A stretch of DNA of 5,305 nucleotides from NCBI GenBank assembly GCA_028696755.1, contig JAQVGK010000276.1, positions 1 through 5,305 of the forward strand, written 5' to 3'. The notes under the pieces were generated by a model. The model did no database searches, was not told the origin of the DNA, and saw nothing but the letters and a program-made list of their open reading frames with translations. Below, one piece after another: positions 1-5,305 of the stretch; the stretch's first letter is position 1; the number at the start of each line of letters is the position of its first letter. Source of the stretch: Bacteroidales bacterium (GTDB lineage: Bacteria > Bacteroidota > Bacteroidia > Bacteroidales > ML635J-15). Position numbers and translations under genes: made by a program.

Positions 1-370
1 TCTTTTCATTGTGTAACTGTTGATATTCCTTTATGACGGCTATACAACTAATTAATCTTTGATCTAATCGTTGATACCTAGCAAAGTATTCCTCACAGAT
101 TTTTATTATTCCTAAAACCTTTACTTGTCCAAAGCCAATACGCATATCTGGCATCACAAGACCTTTTTCCAGTATGTGAGTATATACTGATATAAGATTC
201 AGATACTTTTCAGGATTATCTGTTTGAAAAAAGGCTGCTGAATGCTTCGAGTAACGATTAAAATCATACTTAAAATATTTAAAGTATTTTAATGTAAATT
301 TGTTAAATGCAAGAAAGCCCCAAATCCTCTGTGGTATCAAACGTTTTATAAGATGCTTAATTTTGGACAT
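1..370 (-). CDS. N-terminal part of a nitroreductase-family-like polysaccharide-locus protein (3' partial)
   Basis: An open frame of 123 codons runs from ATG 370 off the left edge without a stop. The start is well defined: an in-frame TAG lies at 385-383 and ATG 370 is the only ATG after it before the body of the protein. It overlaps the GT2 gene by 14 bases. The visible part begins with a basic amphipathic stretch (MSKIKHLIKRLIPQRIWGF, 1-19), then an aromatic-rich segment with KYFKYFKYDFNRYSKHS (28-44), and HILEKGLVMPDMRIGFGQ (64-81). The pattern H-x-(I/L)-EKGL followed by R-x-GFG, after a 'YDxxRYxKxS' stretch, matches my memory of the helical N-terminal region of nitroreductase-family proteins encoded in capsule and exopolysaccharide clusters, often near pyruvyl-transferase genes. 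The flavin-binding domain itself would lie beyond position 1, so the function is not shown here. No signal peptide or clear membrane helix is seen. That it is coding is nearly certain; the family call is moderate. Confidence 0.7.
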   Translation of the reverse strand, partial: MSKIKHLIKRLIPQRIWGFLAFNKFTLKYFKYFKYDFNRYSKHSAAFFQTDNPEKYLNLISVYTHILEKGLVMPDMRIGFGQVKVLGIIKICEEYFARYQRLDQRLISCIAVIKEYQQLHNEK

Positions 371-1310
371 ATTTGTTTGGATCTAAAAATTTACCTGTTA
401 TTCCTTTTAAGGCATGTCTGCTACCTCTTAATCTCCAATATAGTTTCCTATATTTCCCCTTATAAGGCAATGTTTTGAGAAAAAAATAGACTAAGTTATA
501 ATGCTTTATAATGTTCTTTAGCGACTTAATTTTCTCATCTGACCAGTGATAATATTCCTTTGCAAAATACATAGCATTACGAGTTCTGTAATATTCAGAT
601 ATCCAAGCAATATCAGTTTTCAACTTAAAACTTGAGGCACTGTTATGTATTATAACAGAAGAATTGACAATGTATGTATTAACCCTAAACTTTCGCAAGT
701 GATGTGCATAATCGCATTCCTCAGCATACATAAAAAAATCAAGGCGCATAAATCCATGCTTTATTATTATATCTTTAGGAATGAATAAAGAAGAGCCTTC
801 AACTGCCTGCACACTTCTTATATTTGGTTGTGGCAAACTTTCATAGGAGACTCCTTTAAAATTGTTATATATATACTCTTTACTGTTTTCTGTAGGATCT
901 ATTCCACCTCCAAAATCAACAATATCAGGATTTTCTTGGGAAAGAGTTACACTACCAAACAAATGATTGCCCTTTTCTTGCCAAGCCTTAACCAGTTCCG
1001 AGAGTGTATTCTTTCTTAGTTTAACATCGCTGTTAAGAATCCAAATTGCATCAAAGTTGTTTTTTATCGCATAATCAACATTAATTTTGTGACCAGCAGC
1101 ATAACCGTTATTTTCGAGCGATTTTGTTATGTGGAGACTTGGCAATACTTCTTTTAGTTTTGTAAAAGAATCGTTTGGTGAATCATTATCTACAATAACA
1201 ATTTCGTAGTTTAAGTAATCCAGCTCACCAATTGATCTTACACAATTAATTGTGTCATCATATTTGTACCAATTTACGAGGGAGATAAGTATTTTGGGTG
1301 AGGGATTCAA
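357..1310 (-). CDS. Family 2 glycosyltransferase, rhamnosyltransferase-like (GT-A fold)
   Basis: Complete 317-residue GT2 enzyme, the normal length for the WbbL-like/rhamnosyltransferase group that transfers a nucleotide-activated sugar to a lipid-linked glycan on the cytoplasmic face. Seen in order: KILISLVNW (6-14), first strand; EIVIVDNDSPNDS (36-48), nucleotide-binding strand and Asp; ENNGYAAGHKIN (66-77); WILNSDVKL (90-98), a DxD-type metal site in NSD form; VEGSSLFIPKDII (170-182); and LDFFMYAEECDYAHHLRK (190-207). That last segment is the ED/EExD catalytic-base region, here with Glu-Glu. HNSASSF (222-228) and EYYRTRNAMYF (239-249) follow, then a basic C-terminus with LRGSRHALKGITGKF (294-308), typical of the group. 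The start is TTG at 1310: an in-frame TAA lies immediately upstream (1313-1311), and no ATG, GTG or TTG follows before the first conserved strand. It overlaps the previous gene by 4 bases and the next by 14. Rhamnose as donor is only a family-level guess. Confidence 0.93.
   Translation of the reverse strand: MNPSPKILISLVNWYKYDDTINCVRSIGELDYLNYEIVIVDNDSPNDSFTKLKEVLPSLHITKSLENNGYAAGHKINVDYAIKNNFDAIWILNSDVKLRKNTLSELVKAWQEKGNHLFGSVTLSQENPDIVDFGGGIDPTENSKEYIYNNFKGVSYESLPQPNIRSVQAVEGSSLFIPKDIIIKHGFMRLDFFMYAEECDYAHHLRKFRVNTYIVNSSVIIHNSASSFKLKTDIAWISEYYRTRNAMYFAKEYYHWSDEKIKSLKNIIKHYNLVYFFLKTLPYKGKYRKLYWRLRGSRHALKGITGKFLDPNKYVQN
1307..1310 (-). other. TTGA stop/start overlap with a TTG initiation codon
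   Basis: In the mRNA sense the four bases TTGA hold the TGA stop of the GT-B gene and the TTG start of the GT2 gene. The codon directly before TTG in the GT2 frame is TAA, so no upstream start is possible. The downstream codons offer no ATG, GTG or TTG before the first conserved strand. No Shine-Dalgarno-like sequence precedes it. This suggests termination-reinitiation coupling, which would make GT2 synthesis depend on complete translation of the GT-B gene. Confidence 0.7.
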
Positions 1311-2833
1311 TTAAGTATAAATTTTGTGAATGTTTTTAATTTAATGCCTTTTGAATTATAATTATTTATATTCCAAAACAATTTGAGTAATGAAAGTTTT
1401 TTTTTTAAACTGATTTTATTTCTACAAATATTCAAATGATAGAAAAGCACTTCAGTGTCTCTAGTGAATGTAGGATTATTTAATTTACTTAAATAATCGT
1501 TATATTCATTTGTGTTTGCGTTTTGATATTCGTTTATTTTTAAATTATTTAAATTACCATTAATTAATTTGCTAAAAGTATTACTAAGATATTGTTTAGA
1601 ATGTTCCTGAATGATTTTTCCACTGATAACTTCTGATTTTTTTTGTAAATCCTCATTTTCTTTTATAAGAAAAGACATTTCTTTAACTAAATCATCAATA
1701 TTGCTCTTGGTTTTTACAAAATCCTTTAAACTTATATCTTCTGCCAAATCAAACAGTTTTACCCCATTTTTATAAAGAATTGGGTAACATCCAAAAGAAG
1801 CTGCTTCGAGAGTTGCGGTGTATGAGCCTTTTGGAATAGGATCGATGACAAAATCGGCAGCAGTGTAGTAATTTGAAGGATCTTCTATCTGTCCGCACAA
1901 AACTAATCTATTATCATTTACAAATTTACACATAGATGCTTCTGCTTGGTTAACACCAATAAGATAAATTTGCAATTCGGGTATTTGTTTCCAGATTTCG
2001 GTTAATAGTTTATTAAATGTATTTGTAGAATCTGGAATGAACTTATGGTAATTACCAACGCTTATTGCAACTGGAACATTTTGATTTATTTTTAACTCAG
2101 TACGGGCTTCAGTTTTTGTCTTTTTATAACTAAACTCTCTAACCGGTAATTGCAAAAGTAAATTATTGTCAATCCCACGTAAAAACTTATTAATATTTGC
2201 TGCTTCTGTTCTAATGTTTATAAAATAATCAGCAAAATGTTTTCCAAACCAAAACCCATGGTCAGCATGATTTACAAAAAACTTTGGAATATCAAATTTT
2301 AACGTGGCAGCAAAAGCAACAATCTCTTCGGGATGTGTATGAAAAATAATATGCGAAAATGAAGAATTATTTATATAATCAAATATCTCAATAATTTTAT
2401 CCGAATAACCAGTGTTTTTACATATATAAACATCTCCATTACTTGCATTGCATAGGCGCGAAAGATTATAAATTGTATTGTTTGCATTATTAGTAATTAG
2501 AACCGAGTGAGTTTGTTTTTCGCCAAATTGAATCCAATTTTCCAAAAGTTTGCTGTGTCCACCTATCTCATAATGATGTGAGCAGATGTGTAAAATATGA
2601 TGTTTTGAAGGATGTTTGGTAGTTACATTTTTATCTTTTAATATTTTTTCGCCAATTTCTTTTATAATTAGTTCAATTTTCTCGCTAACAAAATAATCAG
2701 GATATTGTCTGAATGCAAATCTGCCAAGAGATTCTATTAATAAACAAGTTTGTTCAACATCTGCATTTTTAGTGTGCATTGTATTAATAGTACTGCAAAC
2801 AGCTTCAAATATTTTTTTTCTTTGATTAAGCAT
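1307..2833 (-). CDS. GT-B-fold (GT4-like) glycosyltransferase with N- and C-terminal extensions
   Basis: Probable cytoplasmic glycosyltransferase of 508 residues, longer than the usual 350-400 of GT4-type enzymes. Residues 1-75 are a mainly helical, charged extension. The N-terminal Rossmann half begins at 78 with [20 protein letters not shown], a GT-B first strand and glycine loop (GGH at 91-93) that is rich in histidine. It continues with [10 protein letters not shown] (161-170) and [13 protein letters not shown] (185-197). The C-terminal half starts near [11 protein letters not shown] (255-265) and includes LQIYLIGVN (287-295), LVLCGQI (310-316), and [21 protein letters not shown] (328-348), the usual nucleotide-sugar site near a Glu. 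Residues 420-508 have no recognised motif, are Asn/Lys-rich and visibly AT-richer. The ATG at 2833 overlaps the upstream gene by 8 bases. The TGA stop forms TTGA with the next gene's start. Donor and acceptor sugars cannot be read from the sequence. No transmembrane segment or signal peptide is seen. Confidence 0.85.
   Translation of the reverse strand: MLNQRKKIFEAVCSTINTMHTKNADVEQTCLLIESLGRFAFRQYPDYFVSEKIELIIKEIGEKILKDKNVTTKHPSKHHILHICSHHYEIGGHSKLLENWIQFGEKQTHSVLITNNANNTIYNLSRLCNASNGDVYICKNTGYSDKIIEIFDYINNSSFSHIIFHTHPEEIVAFAATLKFDIPKFFVNHADHGFWFGKHFADYFINIRTEAANINKFLRGIDNNLLLQLPVREFSYKKTKTEARTELKINQNVPVAISVGNYHKFIPDSTNTFNKLLTEIWKQIPELQIYLIGVNQAEASMCKFVNDNRLVLCGQIEDPSNYYTAADFVIDPIPKGSYTATLEAASFGCYPILYKNGVKLFDLAEDISLKDFVKTKSNIDDLVKEMSFLIKENEDLQKKSEVISGKIIQEHSKQYLSNTFSKLINGNLNNLKINEYQNANTNEYNDYLSKLNNPTFTRDTEVLFYHLNICRNKISLKKKLSLLKLFWNINNYNSKGIKLKTFTKFILN
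1397..1406 (-). repeat. A10 homopolymer tract inside the GT-B gene
   Basis: Ten consecutive T on the plus strand read as ten A in the mRNA, covering the end of Leu476 and codons Lys477-Lys479 of the GT-B glycosyltransferase. It is the longest mononucleotide run I found in the window. Gain of one A leads to TAA at 1364-1362, and loss of one leads to TAA at 1368-1366. Both remove the last roughly 17-18 native residues and end translation about 52-58 bases before the downstream TTG start. Confidence 0.9.
2812..2819 (-). repeat. A8 homopolymer tract at codons 5-8 of the GT-B gene
   Basis: Eight A in the mRNA sense lie just after the start of the GT-B glycosyltransferase (codons AGA AAA AAA ATA). 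A one-base gain gives a TGA stop as the tenth codon, and a one-base loss also runs into a stop about 19 codons after the tract. The next in-frame ATG is codon 19, ahead of the GT-B core. Confidence 0.85.
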
Positions 2834-3944
2834 TAAAATTATTTAACACATTGCAAATTAACTCAGCTTCATTAAAATCCATAATTGGACTAATTGGCAA
2901 ACTTAACACCTCGTTGTGAATCATTTCTGTAACTGGAAAATGTAAATTATTAAACTCTCTATAAGCATCTTGTTTATGTGGTGGGATTGGATAATGAATT
3001 AGTGTTTGGATATCGTTGTTGTTAAGATGTTGCTGTAATTTATCACGATTATTAACTCTTATTACAAATAAGTGCCATACGTGATTTAAGCCATTAATGA
3101 TATCCTCATTTTCTGACGTTGGCAGTTTATACTTATTTTTGTTAAGCTTACTGCAATAAAAATCTGCAATTTGCCTTCTTTTTTGGTTTTCGGCATCAAT
3201 GTATTTTAGCTTAACAGATAAAAAAGCAGCTTGGATTTCATCCATCCTACTGTTTAATCCTTGATAGTCGTTAACGTATTTACGATTGGAGCCATAATTT
3301 GCGAGAGTTTTAACAACTTCAGCAAGTTTCTGATCATTTGTGACAACAGCCCCTGCATCGCCTAATGCTCCAAGGTTTTTTCCTGGATAGAAAGAAAATC
3401 CCGCTGCATCACCGAGAGTGCCAGATTTTTTTCCATGTATTTCGGCGCCAAATGCCTGAGCATTATCTTCGATTATTTTGAGATTATATTTTTTTGCGAT
3501 TATCTCAATTTCATCCGACCAGCAAATTCGCCCGTATAAGTGTACAGGCATTATTGCTTTAGTTTTTGGAGTTATTAAGTTTTCAATATTATTAAATTCA
3601 AGATTATATGTGTTTATGTCTGGCTCTGCAAAAACTGGTTTAAGCCTGTTGTCTGTAATTGCAAGGATTGATGCTATATATGTATTTGCTGGTACAATTA
3701 TTTCATCTCCAATATGAAATACTCCAAGTTCCACATAAGCTTTTATTATTAATCTTAGAGCATCGAGCCCATTTGCGCATAAAACAATATGTTTCACATT
3801 TAAATAGTTCTCCAGTTGATTTTGAAGAACCATATTCTTTTCGCCAGTTAAAAACCAGCCTGAATTAATAACATCTTTAGCTGCTTCAATTAATTCATCA
3901 GCATAAAGTGCGTTAATGTTTTTTAAATCAAGGAATTTAATCAT
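2826..3944 (-). CDS. DegT/DnrJ/EryC1/StrS sugar aminotransferase, FdtB/QdtB-like
   Basis: Complete 372-residue PLP-dependent aminotransferase of nucleotide sugars, of the usual family length. Visible landmarks are the substrate-side N-terminus FLDLKNIN (4-11), the cofactor loop [10 protein letters not shown] (56-65), VPANTYIAS (84-92), MPVHLYGR (132-139), [12 protein letters not shown] (157-168, D160 for the pyridine nitrogen) and [15 protein letters not shown] (182-196, K189 as the Schiff-base lysine). These are followed by YGSNRKY (217-223) and [14 protein letters not shown] (229-242), the dimer and active-site signature. The overall sequence resembles the FdtB/QdtB subgroup, which aminates C3 of dTDP-3-keto-6-deoxyhexoses with glutamate as donor, giving dTDP-Fuc3N or dTDP-Qui3N. 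The subgroup call is from memory, so no symbol is assigned. The ATG at 3944 lies in an ATGA overlap with the preceding stop, and the TAA stop overlaps the next gene by 8 bases. The enzyme is probably cytosolic; there is no signal peptide. Confidence 0.93.
   Translation of the reverse strand: MIKFLDLKNINALYADELIEAAKDVINSGWFLTGEKNMVLQNQLENYLNVKHIVLCANGLDALRLIIKAYVELGVFHIGDEIIVPANTYIASILAITDNRLKPVFAEPDINTYNLEFNNIENLITPKTKAIMPVHLYGRICWSDEIEIIAKKYNLKIIEDNAQAFGAEIHGKKSGTLGDAAGFSFYPGKNLGALGDAGAVVTNDQKLAEVVKTLANYGSNRKYVNDYQGLNSRMDEIQAAFLSVKLKYIDAENQKRRQIADFYCSKLNKNKYKLPTSENEDIINGLNHVWHLFVIRVNNRDKLQQHLNNNDIQTLIHYPIPPHKQDAYREFNNLHFPVTEMIHNEVLSLPISPIMDFNEAELICNVLNNFNA
3941..3944 (-). other. ATGA stop/start overlap between the fusion gene and the sugar aminotransferase gene
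   Basis: The mRNA-sense bases ATGA contain the ATG of the canonical aminotransferase and the TGA of the GNAT-PLP fusion. The preceding sequence (GAAATACCACGT) has no Shine-Dalgarno motif. The overlap supports translational coupling and roughly matched expression of the two proteins. Confidence 0.75.
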
Positions 3945-5305
3945 ACGTGGTATTTCTCTGCTACTTCTTTTATTTTTGATAAAATGAGTTCAATATCAAC
4001 AAATTCTGTGTCCTGATGTACTGGTAAATTTAGAATTTTGGAGGAAATGTCATAGCTCAAAGGATAATCATTTTTCGGAATTTCTCCTATCATTCTGTAA
4101 TAAAGTGAGCAAGTAATAACACCTTTTTCGATTAAATCAAAATAGATTTTTTCCCGTAGGCCACCATCAATTATGATTGGAAAATTTAGAGGAACGATAC
4201 CCTCTGGCAATTGCGGATACAACGGACTAATGTGTTTTAGTGCTGTCCAATGCTTTAAATAATACTTATAATTTTCTATCCGTTTTTCTTCAATTAAATT
4301 GTAATCCGACCTGTTATAGTCAACTAAATCGTTAATTGAAATTATGTCGTCTCCACTCATATGTTGAGATATCTGTGGATGAACTCTATCGCACTTTAAT
4401 ATTCCTCCGTTTTTGGTAGGAACTATTTTATGTATTGAGAAAAATGCGAAATCGCCAAATGTTCCTATTTTTCTTTTGTTGATATTGCTAGTAAAACTAT
4501 GTGCACAATCTTCGATGAGTACAATATTTTTCAGTTTACAATAATTAGCAATTTCGAGAATATTACTTCTAATAAATCCAAAATAGTGTATTATCAATAT
4601 AGCTTTAAAATTGCCAGAATCAATCTTTTGTTTAATGTCATCATAGTCTGCAGAAAGGTCGGCGTTTATTTTGTAGAATCCGTATTTTACGTTGGTTTCT
4701 CTAACAGGGTCAAAAACACCTGAACCTTCTTTGTCTGTTTCACCTATATAAGAAGGCATTAAAATACCAGCATCAGAGTTTTCAAATACACTTTGCAATA
4801 TTATCCGGAATGCAGTGCGAGCACTATTTGTATAATAAATTGGAAGTTTATTTTTTGTTTTATCTTCGGCTTCTTTTGTGATTCTGTTTAGTTGGAAAAC
4901 CATTTTTACATAAGGGTTAGTTTGTTCAATAATTTTAAAGCCAAACTTCAAATAAAGCTTAATAGCTCTTGTATTTTCAAGATTTTTAACAAATAAGTAG
5001 ATGCTACTTAAACCAGAATATTTTGCAAATTCACAAGCTTTTTCAAGCACTTTTATACCATACCCTTTACCCCAGAACTCTCTTTCAGCAATATAACCCC
5101 AATATTCTCCTGTATTGTTTGCAATGTTTTTAATCCCAAATGCTCCACATGGAATGCTATTAATTCGAATGCCATATATTTTATAATCGGCTTTTTCCCC
5201 TAATTGACCAAACCATTTCTTCTGATCTTCTCTTGTGAAGTCTGATGTCACAGTCATCCATTTCAATTCTTTGTCCTCTTGTAGCCATCTATAAGACAAC
5301 TCTAA
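3941..5305 (-). CDS. GNAT acyltransferase fused to divergent DegT/DnrJ/EryC1/StrS-type PLP domain (5' partial)
   Basis: This is a two-domain protein cut at its N-terminus by the window edge. The frame is still open at 5305-5300 (codons TTA, GAG), so the TTG at 5299 is probably not the start. The segment [15 protein letters not shown] resembles GNAT sequence usually found some 10-20 residues in. Numbering from 5299, residues 1-138 form a RimJ/RimL-like GNAT acetyltransferase: the acetyl-CoA loop is FWGKGYG (75-81), followed by the NxxAIxLYxKxGF motif (108-121). A charged linker (about 139-152) leads to a PLP-aminotransferase-like domain. It has a cofactor-loop region NSARTAF (158-164), IEDCAHSF (262-269, with D264 as the pyridine-binding Asp) and FSIHK (287-291, with K291 as the likely Schiff-base lysine). 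This domain is only about 300 residues, against 370-400 for the family. Inferred role: amino-sugar formation or N-acylation for a surface glycan, in the cytoplasm. The TGA stop overlaps the next start (ATGA). The fold calls are strong; the substrate is unknown. Confidence 0.85.
   Translation of the reverse strand, partial: LELSYRWLQEDKELKWMTVTSDFTREDQKKWFGQLGEKADYKIYGIRINSIPCGAFGIKNIANNTGEYWGYIAEREFWGKGYGIKVLEKACEFAKYSGLSSIYLFVKNLENTRAIKLYLKFGFKIIEQTNPYVKMVFQLNRITKEAEDKTKNKLPIYYTNSARTAFRIILQSVFENSDAGILMPSYIGETDKEGSGVFDPVRETNVKYGFYKINADLSADYDDIKQKIDSGNFKAILIIHYFGFIRSNILEIANYCKLKNIVLIEDCAHSFTSNINKRKIGTFGDFAFFSIHKIVPTKNGGILKCDRVHPQISQHMSGDDIISINDLVDYNRSDYNLIEEKRIENYKYYLKHWTALKHISPLYPQLPEGIVPLNFPIIIDGGLREKIYFDLIEKGVITCSLYYRMIGEIPKNDYPLSYDISSKILNLPVHQDTEFVDIELILSKIKEVAEKYHV

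Noticed and set aside
265..295. Short near-repeat of AAATATTT/AAAGTATTTT
   Set aside because: It is explained by the repeated KYF codons in the edge gene (KYFKYFKY) and is too short to be a mobile or regulatory repeat.
863..876. Short TA dinucleotide run as a promoter or recombination site
   Set aside because: It encodes ordinary residues (YIYNN region) within the GT2 gene, with no matching -33 element or inverted repeats around it.
828..1019. Plus-strand open frame of 63 codons with a hydrophobic stretch
   Set aside because: It is antisense to the middle of the GT2 gene. The hydrophobic run is a by-product of complementing AT-rich codons.
3478..3868. Plus-strand open frames at 3478-3717 and 3659-3868
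   Set aside because: They lie antisense to the strongly conserved core of the canonical aminotransferase, overlap each other, and have no recognisable protein features.
4499..4723. Plus-strand open frame of 74 codons
   Set aside because: It is antisense to the PLP domain of the fusion gene; its composition is low-complexity Phe/Ile/Val and no family is recognised.
4850..4903. Separate aminotransferase gene starting at the internal ATG 4903, with the GNAT as an independent gene
   Set aside because: The frame is continuous through the linker with no stop, and ATG 4903 falls in the last strand of the GNAT domain. A fusion is the simpler reading, though internal initiation cannot be excluded.
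5280..5299. TTG at 5299 as the true start of the GNAT-PLP gene
   Set aside because: The frame stays open to the window edge (TTA GAG before it), and the sequence after it resembles GNAT proteins some residues after their start. The gene is better treated as 5' partial.

Overview
The window is a fully coding, AT-rich segment (G+C about one third by eye) of a surface-polysaccharide (O-antigen, capsule or exopolysaccharide) gene cluster. All five genes lie on the minus strand, so transcription runs from position 5305 towards position 1. The organism is most likely a member of the Bacteroidota. Three things point there: no start codon has a convincing Shine-Dalgarno sequence, codon use is A/T-rich, and the second gene closely resembles my memory of Bacteroidales FdtB/QdtB-type sugar aminotransferases. 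No taxonomic marker gene is present, so this is inference.

Layout in order of transcription: (1) 5305-3941, 5'-truncated, a GNAT acyltransferase domain fused in frame to a short, divergent DegT/DnrJ/EryC1/StrS-type PLP domain. (2) 3944-2826, a complete canonical DegT-family sugar aminotransferase of FdtB/QdtB type. (3) 2833-1307, a GT-B-fold glycosyltransferase with extra N- and C-terminal segments and two poly-A tracts. (4) 1310-357, a GT2 (GT-A fold) glycosyltransferase of the rhamnosyltransferase-like group, with a TTG start. (5) 370-1, 3'-truncated by the window edge, the N-terminal part of a protein resembling the nitroreductase-family proteins found in polysaccharide loci.

Every junction is an overlap (4, 8, 4 and 14 bases). 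There is no intergenic DNA, and I see no promoter, terminator, RNA gene, mobile element or CRISPR array. The genes look like the interior of one translationally coupled operon. A plausible joint role is synthesis of an N-acylated 3-amino-3,6-dideoxyhexose (a Fuc3NAc/Qui3NAc-like sugar) from a dTDP-4-keto-6-deoxyhexose, followed by its assembly with other sugars by the two glycosyltransferases. The matching 3,4-ketoisomerase (FdtA/QdtA type) and RmlA/RmlB would be expected upstream of 5305. The exact sugar is not proven by the sequence.

Most worth a second look: the GNAT-PLP fusion with its shortened PLP domain; the A10 and A8 tracts in the GT-B gene, where one-base slips would truncate the protein or uncouple the next gene; the TTG start embedded in a TTGA overlap; and the partial nitroreductase-like gene at the left edge.
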